From Streptomyces canus (GTDB taxonomy: Bacteria; Actinomycetota; Actinomycetes; Streptomycetales; Streptomycetaceae), in contig NZ_KQ948660.1 in NCBI RefSeq assembly GCF_001514145.1, forward strand, positions 62,001 through 126,000: a stretch of 64,000 nucleotides of DNA. The letters run 5' to 3'. Below are positions 35,098 to 43,168 of this stretch, one piece after another. The translations under genes were made by a program, and so were the position numbers. The notes beneath the pieces were generated by a model. The model was not told the DNA's origin, did no database searches, and saw only the letters and a program-made list of their open reading frames with translations. The first letter of the stretch is position 1; each line of letters opens with the position of its first letter.

Positions 35098-37029
35098 TCA
35101 GGACGCCCCAGGTGAACCGCTGGCCGGCGGTGGGGACGAGGCCTCGGTGGGTGAGGGCGGGATGCTTTCCGACGGGGTCGGGGGCGAGGCGGGGGTGGAG
35201 GGGCCCGCTCCCGTGCCCGGGGACGACGGCTCCGGGGCCGCCGATGTGCCCTGCGTCGGGGACGCGGGCCCGCGGGAGGAGCCCCCGGTCGCCGAGCCCG
35301 GTGCCGTCGCGGACGACGCCGGTGAGGCGGAAACCGACGCGTCGGTGGATGCGGAGGTGGGAGCACCGGAGCTGGTGGAGCGCCCCGCCGCCGAGGGTGG
35401 AACCGCGCCGGGGCCCGTGCCCGCCGGGTCGTCCGAGGCGTCCTGGTCCGAGGTCGAGGCGTTGCCGTCAGGTGTCGTGGCCTGGCGGGGCTGCGGTTCC
35501 TCCGTCGACACCCCGGGCTGCAGGATCGGTGCGATCGGGGGCTTCTTCGGCAGCGGCTGGGGCGTCAGTCCGGACGTCCATGCGTAGCTGAGGCCCGTCA
35601 GTCCGGCGAGGAGCACCGCGCACAGCGCCACCCGCAACCGGGGCCGCCCCGCCGTGGACTTCTTCGCGGCACGGACGATCCGCCCGCCGATCTTCACGGT
35701 GAGGTAGACGACACCACCCATGGGGATCAGCAGCATCAGACAGCCCAGTACGCCGACGAGCCCGTCGACGAGCTTCCCGTCCGCGAAGGCCGACCCGGTG
35801 CCGGAGAACTGCTCGACCATGGACCGGGTCATCGTGGCGATGATCCTGGGCAGGTTCCACAGCCCGTAGCCCAGCTCGCCGATGATCAGCGGCACCATGG
35901 TCAGCACCCAGGTGGCCACGATGATCCGGGCCGACTTCTTCAGCCCGGCGACCTCCCTGCGCGCCGCCCGCCCCTTCCTCCCCGGTACCAGGCTGAGCAG
36001 GATGGGCTTGATCTTGCCGTAGAGGTCCGGCACTCCGGCGAGGTCGCCCAGGATGTAGTAGCCGTCGAGACGCACGGCCGGCATCAGCTGCTCGAGGATC
36101 TCGAAGTGGCCGAGATAGACCGCGGCCAGGAAGAACGGCTCCCCCGTGGCGAAATACAGCCCGGCCATGCCGAGCATGAAGACCACGTTGAAGTAGACCC
36201 CGCCCAGGTCGGTCCTGATCCGCCCCCCACGCCCGATCCGGTAGACGTCGGTGACATCGGTGTACATCGACGGCCAGATGAGAAAGATCCCGCAGCCGAT
36301 GCACCCGGGCCGGGCGCCGCCGTATCTGCACGCGGAGGCGTGGCCGAACTCGTGGAAGACGAGGGAGGCCACCGTCAGGAGGAAGACGACCAGGATCAGC
36401 ACCGGCTGGTCGAGGACCTCCAGGACCGGCTCGATCGCCCCGTAGAACCCGAACAGCCACACGTCCATGGCCACGGCCGACAGCAGCACGACCGCGACCA
36501 CGACCGGCCGGTGCAGCCAGGCGAACATCCCGGCGACCCGGGCCGCGCGCCGCTCGTTGAAGATGACCCGGTGCCCCTTGAGGGCGAGCAGCAGGTCGGA
36601 GCGCGGTGCGTCGACCTCGTCGCTCTCCTGGCCCTCGGGAACTGTCACCCCGAGCGGTTCGAGTTTCTTCTCCACCAGGTAGCGGATGTTCTCGCCGCTG
36701 ACCTCGCGGCCGAATCTCGCGCTCACCCGGTGGGCGATCGACTCGGTGTCGCGTACGCCGTCGACGGACGACGCCACGAGATACAGCAGCCGTGACAGCT
36801 GCACGACCTGCCCGTCCCCCCGGCGGGCGATGTACTTGGGCTCGGTGAAGCCCGATCCCTGGTACTCCCCGTGCAGTCGCAGTCCCGCGCTCAGCCGCGG
36901 CACCAGCGGCGCTTCGACGACCGGCAGGCTGCCGGTGGCCACCTGCTCGTACGTCACCGGCCAGCCGCCGGGCCCGGGCACCGGCCCGGGGTCGTACAGC
37001 GTCGGGGGCCCGTCTCCGAGCACTGTCAT
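35098..37029 (-). CDS. M50 membrane metalloprotease with PqqD/RRE-like N-terminus
   Basis: 643 residues. Residues about 45-128 look like a PqqD/RiPP-recognition winged helix (YIARRGDGQVVQLSRLLYLVASSVDG...IAHRVSARFGREVSGENIRYLVEKKL). A multi-pass membrane core carries HEFGHA (His226, Glu227, His230) and LMPAVRLDGYYILGDL with Asp322, the two zinc motifs of site-2-type proteases, so it should be active. After a final membrane segment (about residue 490) there is a disordered Ser/Pro/Thr tail of about 150 residues. GGGGGGAG precedes the ATG. Downstream of two short peptide genes, it is likely to process or export them; this is inference. Confidence 0.82.
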   Translation of the reverse strand: MTVLGDGPPTLYDPGPVPGPGGWPVTYEQVATGSLPVVEAPLVPRLSAGLRLHGEYQGSGFTEPKYIARRGDGQVVQLSRLLYLVASSVDGVRDTESIAHRVSARFGREVSGENIRYLVEKKLEPLGVTVPEGQESDEVDAPRSDLLLALKGHRVIFNERRAARVAGMFAWLHRPVVVAVVLLSAVAMDVWLFGFYGAIEPVLEVLDQPVLILVVFLLTVASLVFHEFGHASACRYGGARPGCIGCGIFLIWPSMYTDVTDVYRIGRGGRIRTDLGGVYFNVVFMLGMAGLYFATGEPFFLAAVYLGHFEILEQLMPAVRLDGYYILGDLAGVPDLYGKIKPILLSLVPGRKGRAARREVAGLKKSARIIVATWVLTMVPLIIGELGYGLWNLPRIIATMTRSMVEQFSGTGSAFADGKLVDGLVGVLGCLMLLIPMGGVVYLTVKIGGRIVRAAKKSTAGRPRLRVALCAVLLAGLTGLSYAWTSGLTPQPLPKKPPIAPILQPGVSTEEPQPRQATTPDGNASTSDQDASDDPAGTGPGAVPPSAAGRSTSSGAPTSASTDASVSASPASSATAPGSATGGSSRGPASPTQGTSAAPEPSSPGTGAGPSTPASPPTPSESIPPSPTEASSPPPASGSPGAS

Positions 37030-37133
37030 ATGTGGTCTCCCCCCACGTCCCGCTTCCCCCCTTGCATGGCCGTCGGGGTGGACCGCACCGCTGGTACGGG
37101 CGGTCCACCCCGACGGCCGTGGTCAGGCCGGCG

Positions 37134-37352
37134 CTACTGCTTGACGACGATCGACTGCGAGGCCTGCGACTCGGCGACCGAGTACGAGGAGTGGTCGTTG
37201 AGCGCCGCGGACTGGTTGTCCGCCTGGATGTTGGCGATGTGCTTGGTGACGTTGGTCGTCTTGTTGAAGCTGAACTTCAGACGACCGAGGGCCTCCCGGC
37301 CCGGCAGCAGCTCGGCGGACTCGGTCTCCAGCTCGTGCATGTCCATGCTCAT
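37134..37352 (-). CDS. Short peptide B, duplicated putative precursor
   Basis: 72 residues. It begins MSMDMHELETESAELLPGRE and continues ALGRLKFSFNKTTNVTKHIA. The N-terminal 40 residues are almost identical to peptide A, while the last 30 diverge (NIQADNQSAALNDHSSYSVA, then ESQASQSIVVKQ). No cysteine, signal peptide or membrane segment. GAAAGGA precedes the ATG. It lies between peptide A and the M50 protease. A conserved front and variable Ser/Asn-rich tail suggest leader and core, but this is not shown. Confidence 0.78.
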   Translation of the reverse strand: MSMDMHELETESAELLPGREALGRLKFSFNKTTNVTKHIANIQADNQSAALNDHSSYSVAESQASQSIVVKQ

Positions 37353-37404
37353 GACGGACGTCCTTTCAGGTGATGTGGATCGGGTACGAGGTGGTGCGCG
37401 GGTG

Positions 37405-37620
37405 TTACTGGGTGACCGTGATGCTCTGGCCCGCGCTGGAGGCGGCTGCCGACGCGAAGGAGTGGTCGTTGACGGCCAGGGACGAGTTGTGGGCCTCGAC
37501 GTTGGCGATGTGCTTGGTGACGTTGGTCGTCTTGTTGAAGCTGAACTTCAGACGACCGAGGGCCTCGCGGCCCGGCAGCAGTTCCGCGGACTCGGCCTCG
37601 AGCTCGTGAGCGTCCATCAT
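37405..37620 (-). CDS. Short peptide A, duplicated putative precursor
   Basis: 71 residues, beginning MMDAHELEAESAELLPGREA and sharing LGRLKFSFNKTTNVTKHIAN with peptide B; the tail is VEAHNSSLAVNDHSFASAAA then SSAGQSITVTQ. Both peptides keep NDHS and end in Q-x(0-2)-Q-like positions (QSIxVxQ). Strong ribosome site GAGGGGGAA seven bases before the ATG. First gene of the operon, divergent from the HTH regulator, with two palindromes upstream. I do not recognise the family. Confidence 0.78.
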   Translation of the reverse strand: MMDAHELEAESAELLPGREALGRLKFSFNKTTNVTKHIANVEAHNSSLAVNDHSFASAAASSAGQSITVTQ

Positions 37621-37682
37621 GATCAATTCCCCCTCAGGGATGGGCATTTCCGGTCGGACCGAGTCAGGTTCCCCCCACACTC

Positions 37683-37701
37683 TGTCCAACCTGGTCGGAC
37701 G
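37683..37701. promoter_or_regulatory. Operator copy 1, peptide/HTH intergenic region
   Basis: TGTCCAA-CCTGG-TCGGACG is an imperfect copy of the perfect palindrome 22 bases further along. The 22-base spacing places both on the same DNA face. Likely binding site for the divergent HTH regulator. Confidence 0.6.
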
Positions 37702-37704
37702 TGC

Positions 37705-37723
37705 TGTCCAACGAGATTGGACA
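37705..37723. promoter_or_regulatory. Operator copy 2, peptide/HTH intergenic region
   Basis: TGTCCAA-CGAGA-TTGGACA has perfect 7-bp arms with a 5-bp spacer. It lies 84 bases upstream of the peptide operon start and about 90-130 bases before the HTH gene, so one regulator could control both directions. Confidence 0.65.
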
Positions 37724-37852
37724 CTAGGGCCTGGCGGGGCCGGTGCGCAACCCGTTCGGGGAATCACCCTTTCGGCGGCGGGAGGGGCCGCCCGTAGAAT
37801 CGGCTGCGACATGGACGGTTCCGCCGAGCGGCGAGCAGGAAGTGACCCACCC

Positions 37853-38245
37853 GTGGCCAACGCACTGCAGCAGTTGATCCGTGAGCGCCTGGACCGCAAG
37901 GGCTGGTCCTACGGCGACGTGGCGCGCCGCGGCGGCATCCCGCGCTCCACCGTCCACCACCTGGCGACCACCGACCGCGTCGTCCGCATGCCCCAGTCGA
38001 CCACCCTGGAGGGCCTGTCCAAGGGGCTGGAACTGCCGTTGGACACCGTCCGCCGCTCCGCCGCCGAGGCCTGCGGCATCCATGTGTACGGCTCACCGGC
38101 CGGCCAGGACCCCGAGGGCACGACCCGCCCGGCCGACCCCGAGGTGGACCTGCTCATCGCCAGCCTCCAGAAACTCTCGGCCGACGACCGCCGCCACGTG
38201 ACCGCACTCGTGGAGTCCCTGCTGGACCGCACCCCGAAGAAGTAA
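37853..38245 (+). CDS. XRE-type HTH transcriptional regulator
   Basis: 130 residues. An N-terminal HTH (LIRERLDRKGWSYGDVARRGGIPRSTVHHLAT, about residues 6-38) is followed by a short linker and a helical C-terminus (EVDLLIASLQKLSADDRRHVTALVESLLDRTPKK). The GTG at 37853 follows AGGAAG by eight bases. An alternative ATG at 37811 would be leaderless: TAGAAT (37795-37800) lies ten bases before it. Divergent from the peptide/M50 operon with paired palindromes between, so it is the likely local regulator. Confidence 0.82.
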   Translation: MANALQQLIRERLDRKGWSYGDVARRGGIPRSTVHHLATTDRVVRMPQSTTLEGLSKGLELPLDTVRRSAAEACGIHVYGSPAGQDPEGTTRPADPEVDLLIASLQKLSADDRRHVTALVESLLDRTPKK

Positions 38246-38901
38246 CCACCCGCCCGGGCCCGAGCGTCGCCCTGGAGAACGGCCCCGCCCCAGGCGAGCG
38301 GCCCCCGCGCACTGACTCACCCGCGCCCTTCACGGCCCTGGCACTGCACCACGCAATCGGCCACCCGGGCGCCGGCTCACCCCGCGGACGCGCCCTTCAC
38401 GGCCCCGACGCCACGCGAGTGGCCGGCCGACACCCCACCCCACCTCACGCCAAGCGGGCGCCCGAGCCGACCCACCCCGAAAGCGCCCCTCCGGTCCCCT
38501 GCTCCGCACCACGCGAGCCCCCGAGGGACGACCCGCACCGGCAAACACCGCCCGACACGCACCCCGGACCGCACGAGCACACGGCCCTCCCCAGGGAGCG
38601 ACCTTCCGGGCCCCGCCCCCGCACCACGCCCCCGGAGGCCCACCCCGCACCACGCACCCTCCCGGCCGCACGCACAACCACCCGGGACCCCGGCCCACCT
38701 CGCGCCCCCACCACCCCACCCCTGGCCAAGGAAGTGACCGTCCGGAAGCATGTCCCGGCGGTCCGCGACCGCGGATGTTCACTCTTCCGTGGAGTCGGAA
38801 AAAGAATTTCGACTGTGGCCGAAAGCACCGCATTCCCCCGCTAGTCTCTCGTCCTGCCCGAGGAGCGAGAGCCGCACGACCCCGGGCTCCCAGGGGGGAA
38901 T
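38246..38901. other. C-rich gene-free region with GCACCACGC motifs
   Basis: About 650 bases with no convincing gene. The plus strand is strongly C-rich and G-poor. GCACCACGC occurs four times (38346, 38506, 38621, 38647), and GCGCCCTTCACGGCCC recurs near 38326 and 38389. The final 150 bases become AT-richer and probably hold the promoter of the following small gene. The same GCACCACGC motif recurs in the repeat region at 43.2 kb. Confidence 0.5.
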
Positions 38902-39162
38902 GTGTTGTTCGTGCATGGCGGGCCGGCCACGGCCGTGGTCCGCGGGCCCGCCGGTGAATCGGTCGTTCTGCTCTCCGGCGAGCTGCCCGAGGTACTGACC
39001 GATCAGTCAGTGACCGACCTCGTGGAACTGGCCGCCGCCGTCCTGGACGCGGACGAGCTGCCCCTGTTCCACACCTGTCTGAGAACACTGCGCCGCGACG
39101 GCATGCGCGCCGGCCGCCGGATCGAGATCGACGGCGCCGTACTGACCGTCTACGAGGGTTGA
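38902..39162 (+). CDS. Small conserved hypothetical protein
   Basis: About 86 residues: VHGGPATAVVRGPAGESVVLLSGELPEVLTDQSVTDLVELAAAVLDADELPLF... ending RIEIDGAVLTVYEG. It looks compact, alpha/beta and cytoplasmic. The start is ambiguous: GTG 38902, TTG 38905 or GTG 38911 all follow a G-rich run (38892-38898). It lies between the C-rich region and the tRNA. Function unknown. Confidence 0.55.
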   Translation: MLFVHGGPATAVVRGPAGESVVLLSGELPEVLTDQSVTDLVELAAAVLDADELPLFHTCLRTLRRDGMRAGRRIEIDGAVLTVYEG

Positions 39163-39211
39163 CGGCGGAGCGCCAGCCCACGCGTGAGAACTCACTGCGT
39201 GGGCGGGAAAG

Positions 39212-39295
39212 TGCCCGGAGCCGGACTTGAACCGGCACGCCCGCGAAGGGGCAGCGAGGTTTAAGCTCGCCGTGTCTGCATTCCACCATCCGGGC
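39212..39295 (-). tRNA. bldA: tRNA-Leu(UAA), bldA
   Basis: An 84-nt class II tRNA. Acceptor arms GCCCGGA/TCCGGGC, anticodon arm GCGAG-CTTAAAC-CTCGC giving anticodon UAA (plus-strand 39261-39263), a long variable arm (CCCC-TTCG-CGGG) and T arm GCCGG-TTCAAGT-CCGGC. The 3' CCA is not encoded. In Streptomyces the single tRNA reading UUA is bldA, which controls morphological and antibiotic genes that carry rare TTA codons. A quick visual check found no in-frame TTA in the genes annotated here. Confidence 0.96.
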
Positions 39296-39685
39296 AGGCC
39301 ATGGGCTCCGCGTCGAAGGTCCGAGCCTATCGGGGTGCATCCCCCGAACTGCGGACGGGCGGACCGATGTTGTCTTATTTTATTGACGTCTGAGGGTGCA
39401 TCAGGCCACGGAACACGCCATCCGCACTTGCCAATAGCGTTACGTGGGACACCTGGCCGTGCATGCGGAATGACGGAATTTCACCGCCCGAACGAGGACG
39501 CTCCACCTGTTCTCTGCACTTGCCCCGATCAGGGGCCGCCGTCATCCCCAGGTATGACACCGAGCGGCGCGGTCCCTCCGAAGTCTGCCTTCGGAACCAG
39601 AACTGCGGCTGACTACACGGCGCGCTGCGGCCACCACGATGGAAGACGTCCTTCAACGATGTCGTCCCGCTAGGAGTTCCATCCC
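39296..39685. other. Region between bldA and ABC transporter
   Basis: 390 bases with no convincing gene. It should hold the bldA promoter (minus strand; TAGGCT near 39326-39331 is a possible -10 box) and the ABC transporter promoter (plus strand). A notable AT-rich run, TTGTCTTATTTTATTGACG, spans 39370-39388. Confidence 0.45.
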
Positions 39686-40456
39686 GTGACCACCACACCC
39701 GTCGCCGGCCGGACCACCACCGTGGCCGCGCGCGCCACGGATCTGTCGAAGATCTACGGACAGGGCGAGACCCAGGTGGTCGCCCTGGACCGGGTCACCG
39801 TCGAGTTCCACCAGGCCGAGTTCACCGCGATCATGGGCCCCTCCGGCTCCGGCAAGTCCACGCTGATGCACTGCGTCGCCGGCCTCGACACCTTCTCCTC
39901 CGGTTCGGTCCGCATCGGCGAGACCGAGCTCGGCTCCCTGAAGGACAAGCAGCTGACCAAGCTGCGGCGGGACAAGATCGGCTTCATCTTCCAGGCGTTC
40001 AACCTGCTGCCGACCCTGACGGCCCTGGAGAACATCACCCTCCCGATGGACATCGCCGGCCGCAAACCGGACAAGCAGTGGCTGGAGTCGGTCATCCAGA
40101 TGGTCGGGCTGCGGGACCGCCTCAGCCATCGGCCCGCCCAGCTCTCCGGCGGCCAGCAGCAGCGCGTCGCCGTCGCCCGCGCACTGGCGTCCAGGCCCGA
40201 CATCATCTTCGGCGACGAGCCGACCGGAAACCTCGACTCACGCTCCGGCGCCGAGGTGCTGGGCTTCCTGCGCAACTCCGTTCGGGAGCTGGGGCAGACG
40301 GTCGTCATGGTGACGCACGACCCGGTGGCCGCGGCGTACGCGGACCGGGTGGTGTTCCTCGCGGACGGCCGGATCGTCGACGAGATGTACCAGCCCACCG
40401 CCGACAACGTCCTCGACTTCATGAAGCAGTTCGACGCGAAGGGCCGCACCTCCTGA
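39686..40456 (+). CDS. MacB/LolD-type ABC transporter ATP-binding protein
   Basis: 256 residues. Walker A MGPSGSGKSTLMH (about residues 49-61), Q-loop IFQAFNLLPTLTALENI, signature LSGGQQQRVAVARAL, Walker B DIIFGDEPTGNLDSRSG and switch THDPVAAAYADR. The LDSRSG and FNLLPTLT features place it in the FtsE/MacB/LolD mechanotransmission class. GTG start with AGGAG nine bases upstream. It overlaps the permease by one base (TGATG), so they form one transporter. Confidence 0.94.
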   Translation: MTTTPVAGRTTTVAARATDLSKIYGQGETQVVALDRVTVEFHQAEFTAIMGPSGSGKSTLMHCVAGLDTFSSGSVRIGETELGSLKDKQLTKLRRDKIGFIFQAFNLLPTLTALENITLPMDIAGRKPDKQWLESVIQMVGLRDRLSHRPAQLSGGQQQRVAVARALASRPDIIFGDEPTGNLDSRSGAEVLGFLRNSVRELGQTVVMVTHDPVAAAYADRVVFLADGRIVDEMYQPTADNVLDFMKQFDAKGRTS

Positions 40457-42984
40457 TGTTCCGCACCGCCCTGCGCAACGTACTCGCGCACAAGGCCAGA
40501 CTGCTCATGACCGTGCTCGCCGTCATGCTCGGCGTGGCGTTCGTGTCCGGCACACTCGTCTTCACCAACACCATCTCCGAGGCCTACCAGAAGAGTTCGG
40601 CCAAGGGCTTCGACCAGGTCGACGTGGCCGTCACCGCCGAGTCCCGGGAGGACAAGGGCAACACGATCGGGAAGAACCCCGACCTGACCCAGGCGCTGCT
40701 CGAGAAGAGCGCCGGGGTTCCGGGGGCCTCGAACGCCATCGGTGTCGTCAGCGGTTTCACCGCCATCGCCGACAAGGACGGCAAGCTCATCGGCGGCGGC
40801 TTCCAGTCGCAGGGCGGCAACTACTACGGGGACAAGGACCCCCGGTACCCGCTGTCCGAGGGCGCCGCACCGCACGGCGCGAACCAGGTCGCGATCGACT
40901 CCGAGACCGCGAAGCGGGCCGGCTACAAGGTCGGCGACACCGTGCGCCTCTCGGTCGACGGCCCGGTCCTGAAGCCGGTCGTCACCGGCATCTTCACCAC
41001 CGACGACGGCAATGTCGCGGCCGGCGGCAGCCTCGCCCTCTTCGACACGGCCACCGCCCAGAAGCTGTTCGGCAAGCCGGGGACGTACGACGAGATCGAC
41101 GTGAAGGCGGCCTCCGGTACCTCCCAGACCGCGTTGAAGGCCGCGCTGGACAAGGCGCTTCCCGCGGACCTGGTGGAGACCGAGACCGGCAAGGAACTCG
41201 CCGACGAGCAGGCCGAGATGATCTCGTCCTCCATGAGCGGTCTCAAGCAGGGACTGCTGGTCTTCGCGGGCATCGCGCTCTTCGTCGGCACCTTCATCAT
41301 CGCGAACACGTTCACCATGCTGGTCGCCCAGCGCACCAAGGAGCTGGCGCTGCTCAGGGCGGTCGGCGCGTCCCGCAGGCAGGTCACGCGGTCGGTGCTG
41401 ATCGAGGCGTTCGTGGTGGGCCTGGTCGCCGCCGTGACCGGGCTCGTGGCCGGTATCGGCATCGGCGCCGGGCTCAAGTCCCTCATGGGCACGCTGGGGG
41501 CGACGGTCCCGGACGGGCCGCTCGTCATCACGCCGGGCACGGTCGGCGTGGCCCTCGCGGTCGGCGTCCTGATCACCATGCTGGCGGCCTGGCTGCCGGG
41601 CCGCAGGGCGGCGAAGATCCCGCCGGTCGCGGCGATGAGCAGTGTGCACGCGAAGGCGACGACCAAGTCGCTGGTGCTGCGCAACACGCTGGGCGCGCTG
41701 TTCAGCGGGGCCGGTGTCGCCGTCATCCTGGCGGCCACCACCATGGACGGCTCGGACGGCCAGGCCCCCATGGGCATGGGCGCGGTCCTGCTGATCATCG
41801 GTGTCTTCATCCTCACCCCCCTCCTGTCCCGCCCGCTGATCGCGGCCGCGGCACCGCTCCTGCGCGTCTTCGGCATCTCCGGGAAGCTGGCCCGCCAGAA
41901 CTCGGTGCGCAACCCGCGCCGTACGGCCGCCACCGCCTCCGCGCTGATGATCGGGCTCACCCTGATCACCGGTATGACGGTGATGGCGGGCAGCCTGCAG
42001 AAGTCGATCGACAAGATGGCCTCGGCTGCCGTCAAGGCGGACTACGTCGTCTCCATGGCCAACGGCAACGAACTCTCGGCGGACGTCGAGAAGAAGCTGG
42101 CGAAGGTCGGCGACGTCACCGCCGTCAGCCCGCTGCGCAACGCGGCCTCCCGTATCGACGGCCATACCGAGTACCTGACCGGCGTCAACGGCTCCGCGAT
42201 CGGCGAGCTGACCGACCTCAAGGTGGACGACGGCGCGTTCAAGGTCGGCGGCAGCCAGGTGGTCGTGGACCAGGACCGGGCCAAGTCCTTCGGCTGGAAG
42301 GCGGGTTCGACCTTCACCGTCCACTACGAGGACGGCAAGGCGCAGAAGCTCACGGTCGCCGGGGTCTACGAGGGCAACGAACTGATCAGCGGCATCATGC
42401 TCGACACCGCGACGCTCAATCCGCACCTGAGCGACCCGTCCGACATGCAGGTCATGCTGAAGACGTCCGACGGCGCCTCCGCCACGACCAAGGACAAGCT
42501 GGAGAAGGCCCTCGGCTCCAACCCGGCCATCAAGGTCCAGGACAAGAAGGATCTGTCCGACTCCATCGCGCAGATGTTCACGCTGATGCTGAACATGCTC
42601 TACGGCCTGCTCGCCATGGCGGTGATCGTCGCGGTCCTCGGAGTCATCAACACCCTCGCGATGTCGGTGTTCGAGCGCTCCCAGGAGATCGGCATGCTCC
42701 GTGCGATCGGCCTGGACCGCAAGGGAATCAAGCGGATGGTCCGTCTGGAGTCCCTGGTCATCTCCCTGTTCGGCGGGGTGCTGGGCATCGGCCTGGGCGT
42801 CTTCTTCGGCTGGGCGGCCGGTGAGCTCCTCGGCACGAAGATGGCGACGTACGAACTCGTCCTGCCCTGGGCCAGGATGGCGGTGTTCCTGCTGCTGGCG
42901 GCAACGGTGGGCATCCTCGCCGCCCTCTGGCCGGCCCGCCGGGCGGCCCGCATGAACATGCTGGCGGCGATCAAGGCGGAGTAA
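40456..42984 (+). CDS. FtsX/MacB-type ABC transporter permease
   Basis: 842 residues with two FtsX domains. A first membrane helix (ARLLMTVLAVMLGVAFVSG) precedes a large periplasmic-type domain, three helices ending about residue 390 (GLLVFAGIALFVGTFIIANTFTMLVAQRTKELALLRAVGASRRQV), then a repeat unit starting LARQNSVRNPRRTAATASALMIG, and final helices with ERSQEIGMLRAIGLDRKGI. The duplicated architecture is common in actinobacterial exporters or lipoprotein/peptide-handling transporters. Substrate unknown. A terminator hairpin follows. Confidence 0.93.
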   Translation: MFRTALRNVLAHKARLLMTVLAVMLGVAFVSGTLVFTNTISEAYQKSSAKGFDQVDVAVTAESREDKGNTIGKNPDLTQALLEKSAGVPGASNAIGVVSGFTAIADKDGKLIGGGFQSQGGNYYGDKDPRYPLSEGAAPHGANQVAIDSETAKRAGYKVGDTVRLSVDGPVLKPVVTGIFTTDDGNVAAGGSLALFDTATAQKLFGKPGTYDEIDVKAASGTSQTALKAALDKALPADLVETETGKELADEQAEMISSSMSGLKQGLLVFAGIALFVGTFIIANTFTMLVAQRTKELALLRAVGASRRQVTRSVLIEAFVVGLVAAVTGLVAGIGIGAGLKSLMGTLGATVPDGPLVITPGTVGVALAVGVLITMLAAWLPGRRAAKIPPVAAMSSVHAKATTKSLVLRNTLGALFSGAGVAVILAATTMDGSDGQAPMGMGAVLLIIGVFILTPLLSRPLIAAAAPLLRVFGISGKLARQNSVRNPRRTAATASALMIGLTLITGMTVMAGSLQKSIDKMASAAVKADYVVSMANGNELSADVEKKLAKVGDVTAVSPLRNAASRIDGHTEYLTGVNGSAIGELTDLKVDDGAFKVGGSQVVVDQDRAKSFGWKAGSTFTVHYEDGKAQKLTVAGVYEGNELISGIMLDTATLNPHLSDPSDMQVMLKTSDGASATTKDKLEKALGSNPAIKVQDKKDLSDSIAQMFTLMLNMLYGLLAMAVIVAVLGVINTLAMSVFERSQEIGMLRAIGLDRKGIKRMVRLESLVISLFGGVLGIGLGVFFGWAAGELLGTKMATYELVLPWARMAVFLLLAATVGILAALWPARRAARMNMLAAIKAE

Positions 42985-43004
42985 GACCGAGCAGCCGTAC
43001 GGCA

Positions 43005-43035
43005 CGAGGGGCCCGCCACTCGGCGGGCCCCCTCG
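43005..43035 (+). terminator. Terminator after ABC transporter
   Basis: Stem CGAGGGGCCCGCC / GGCGGGCCCCCTCG with one extra C and a 4-nt loop, starting 21 bases after the permease stop. Confidence 0.8.
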
Positions 43036-43039
43036 TTCA

Positions 43040-43168
43040 TTGGCCGACGCCCCGGACCTGGCCAACCTGCCGGGCATCGATCAGTTCCCGATGTGGGCCG
43101 AGCTGTACGTCGAGCACGAGTGCGAGGCCATCGCCCTGTCCTGGTACGACGCCCGCCCCGCCGACCGG
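43040..43168 (+). pseudogene. Possible gene remnant in degenerate repeat region
   Basis: A frame opening at TTG 43040 reads plausibly for about 43 residues (DAPDLANLPGIDQFPMWAEL, YVEHECEAIALSWYDARP) then becomes Pro/Arg/Thr low-complexity as it enters the repeats. No ribosome site is present. I see it as a broken C-terminal fragment of a lost gene; it could also be chance. Confidence 0.35.

Noticed and set aside
38419..38844. Coding frames in the C-rich region
   Set aside because: They are Pro/Arg/Thr/His low-complexity frames without ribosome sites; the opposite strand reads as Gly/Arg/Val. The sequence skew explains both.
39686..42984. LolCDE or macrolide exporter assignment
   Set aside because: Class is clear (MacB/FtsX type) but nothing in the sequence identifies the substrate.
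39754..43077. Very long open frame on the minus strand across the ABC transporter
   Set aside because: It is antisense to two well-supported genes; the composition (Asp/Gly/His/Arg-rich) is the usual mirror of high-GC codon bias, and no ribosome site or domain is visible.
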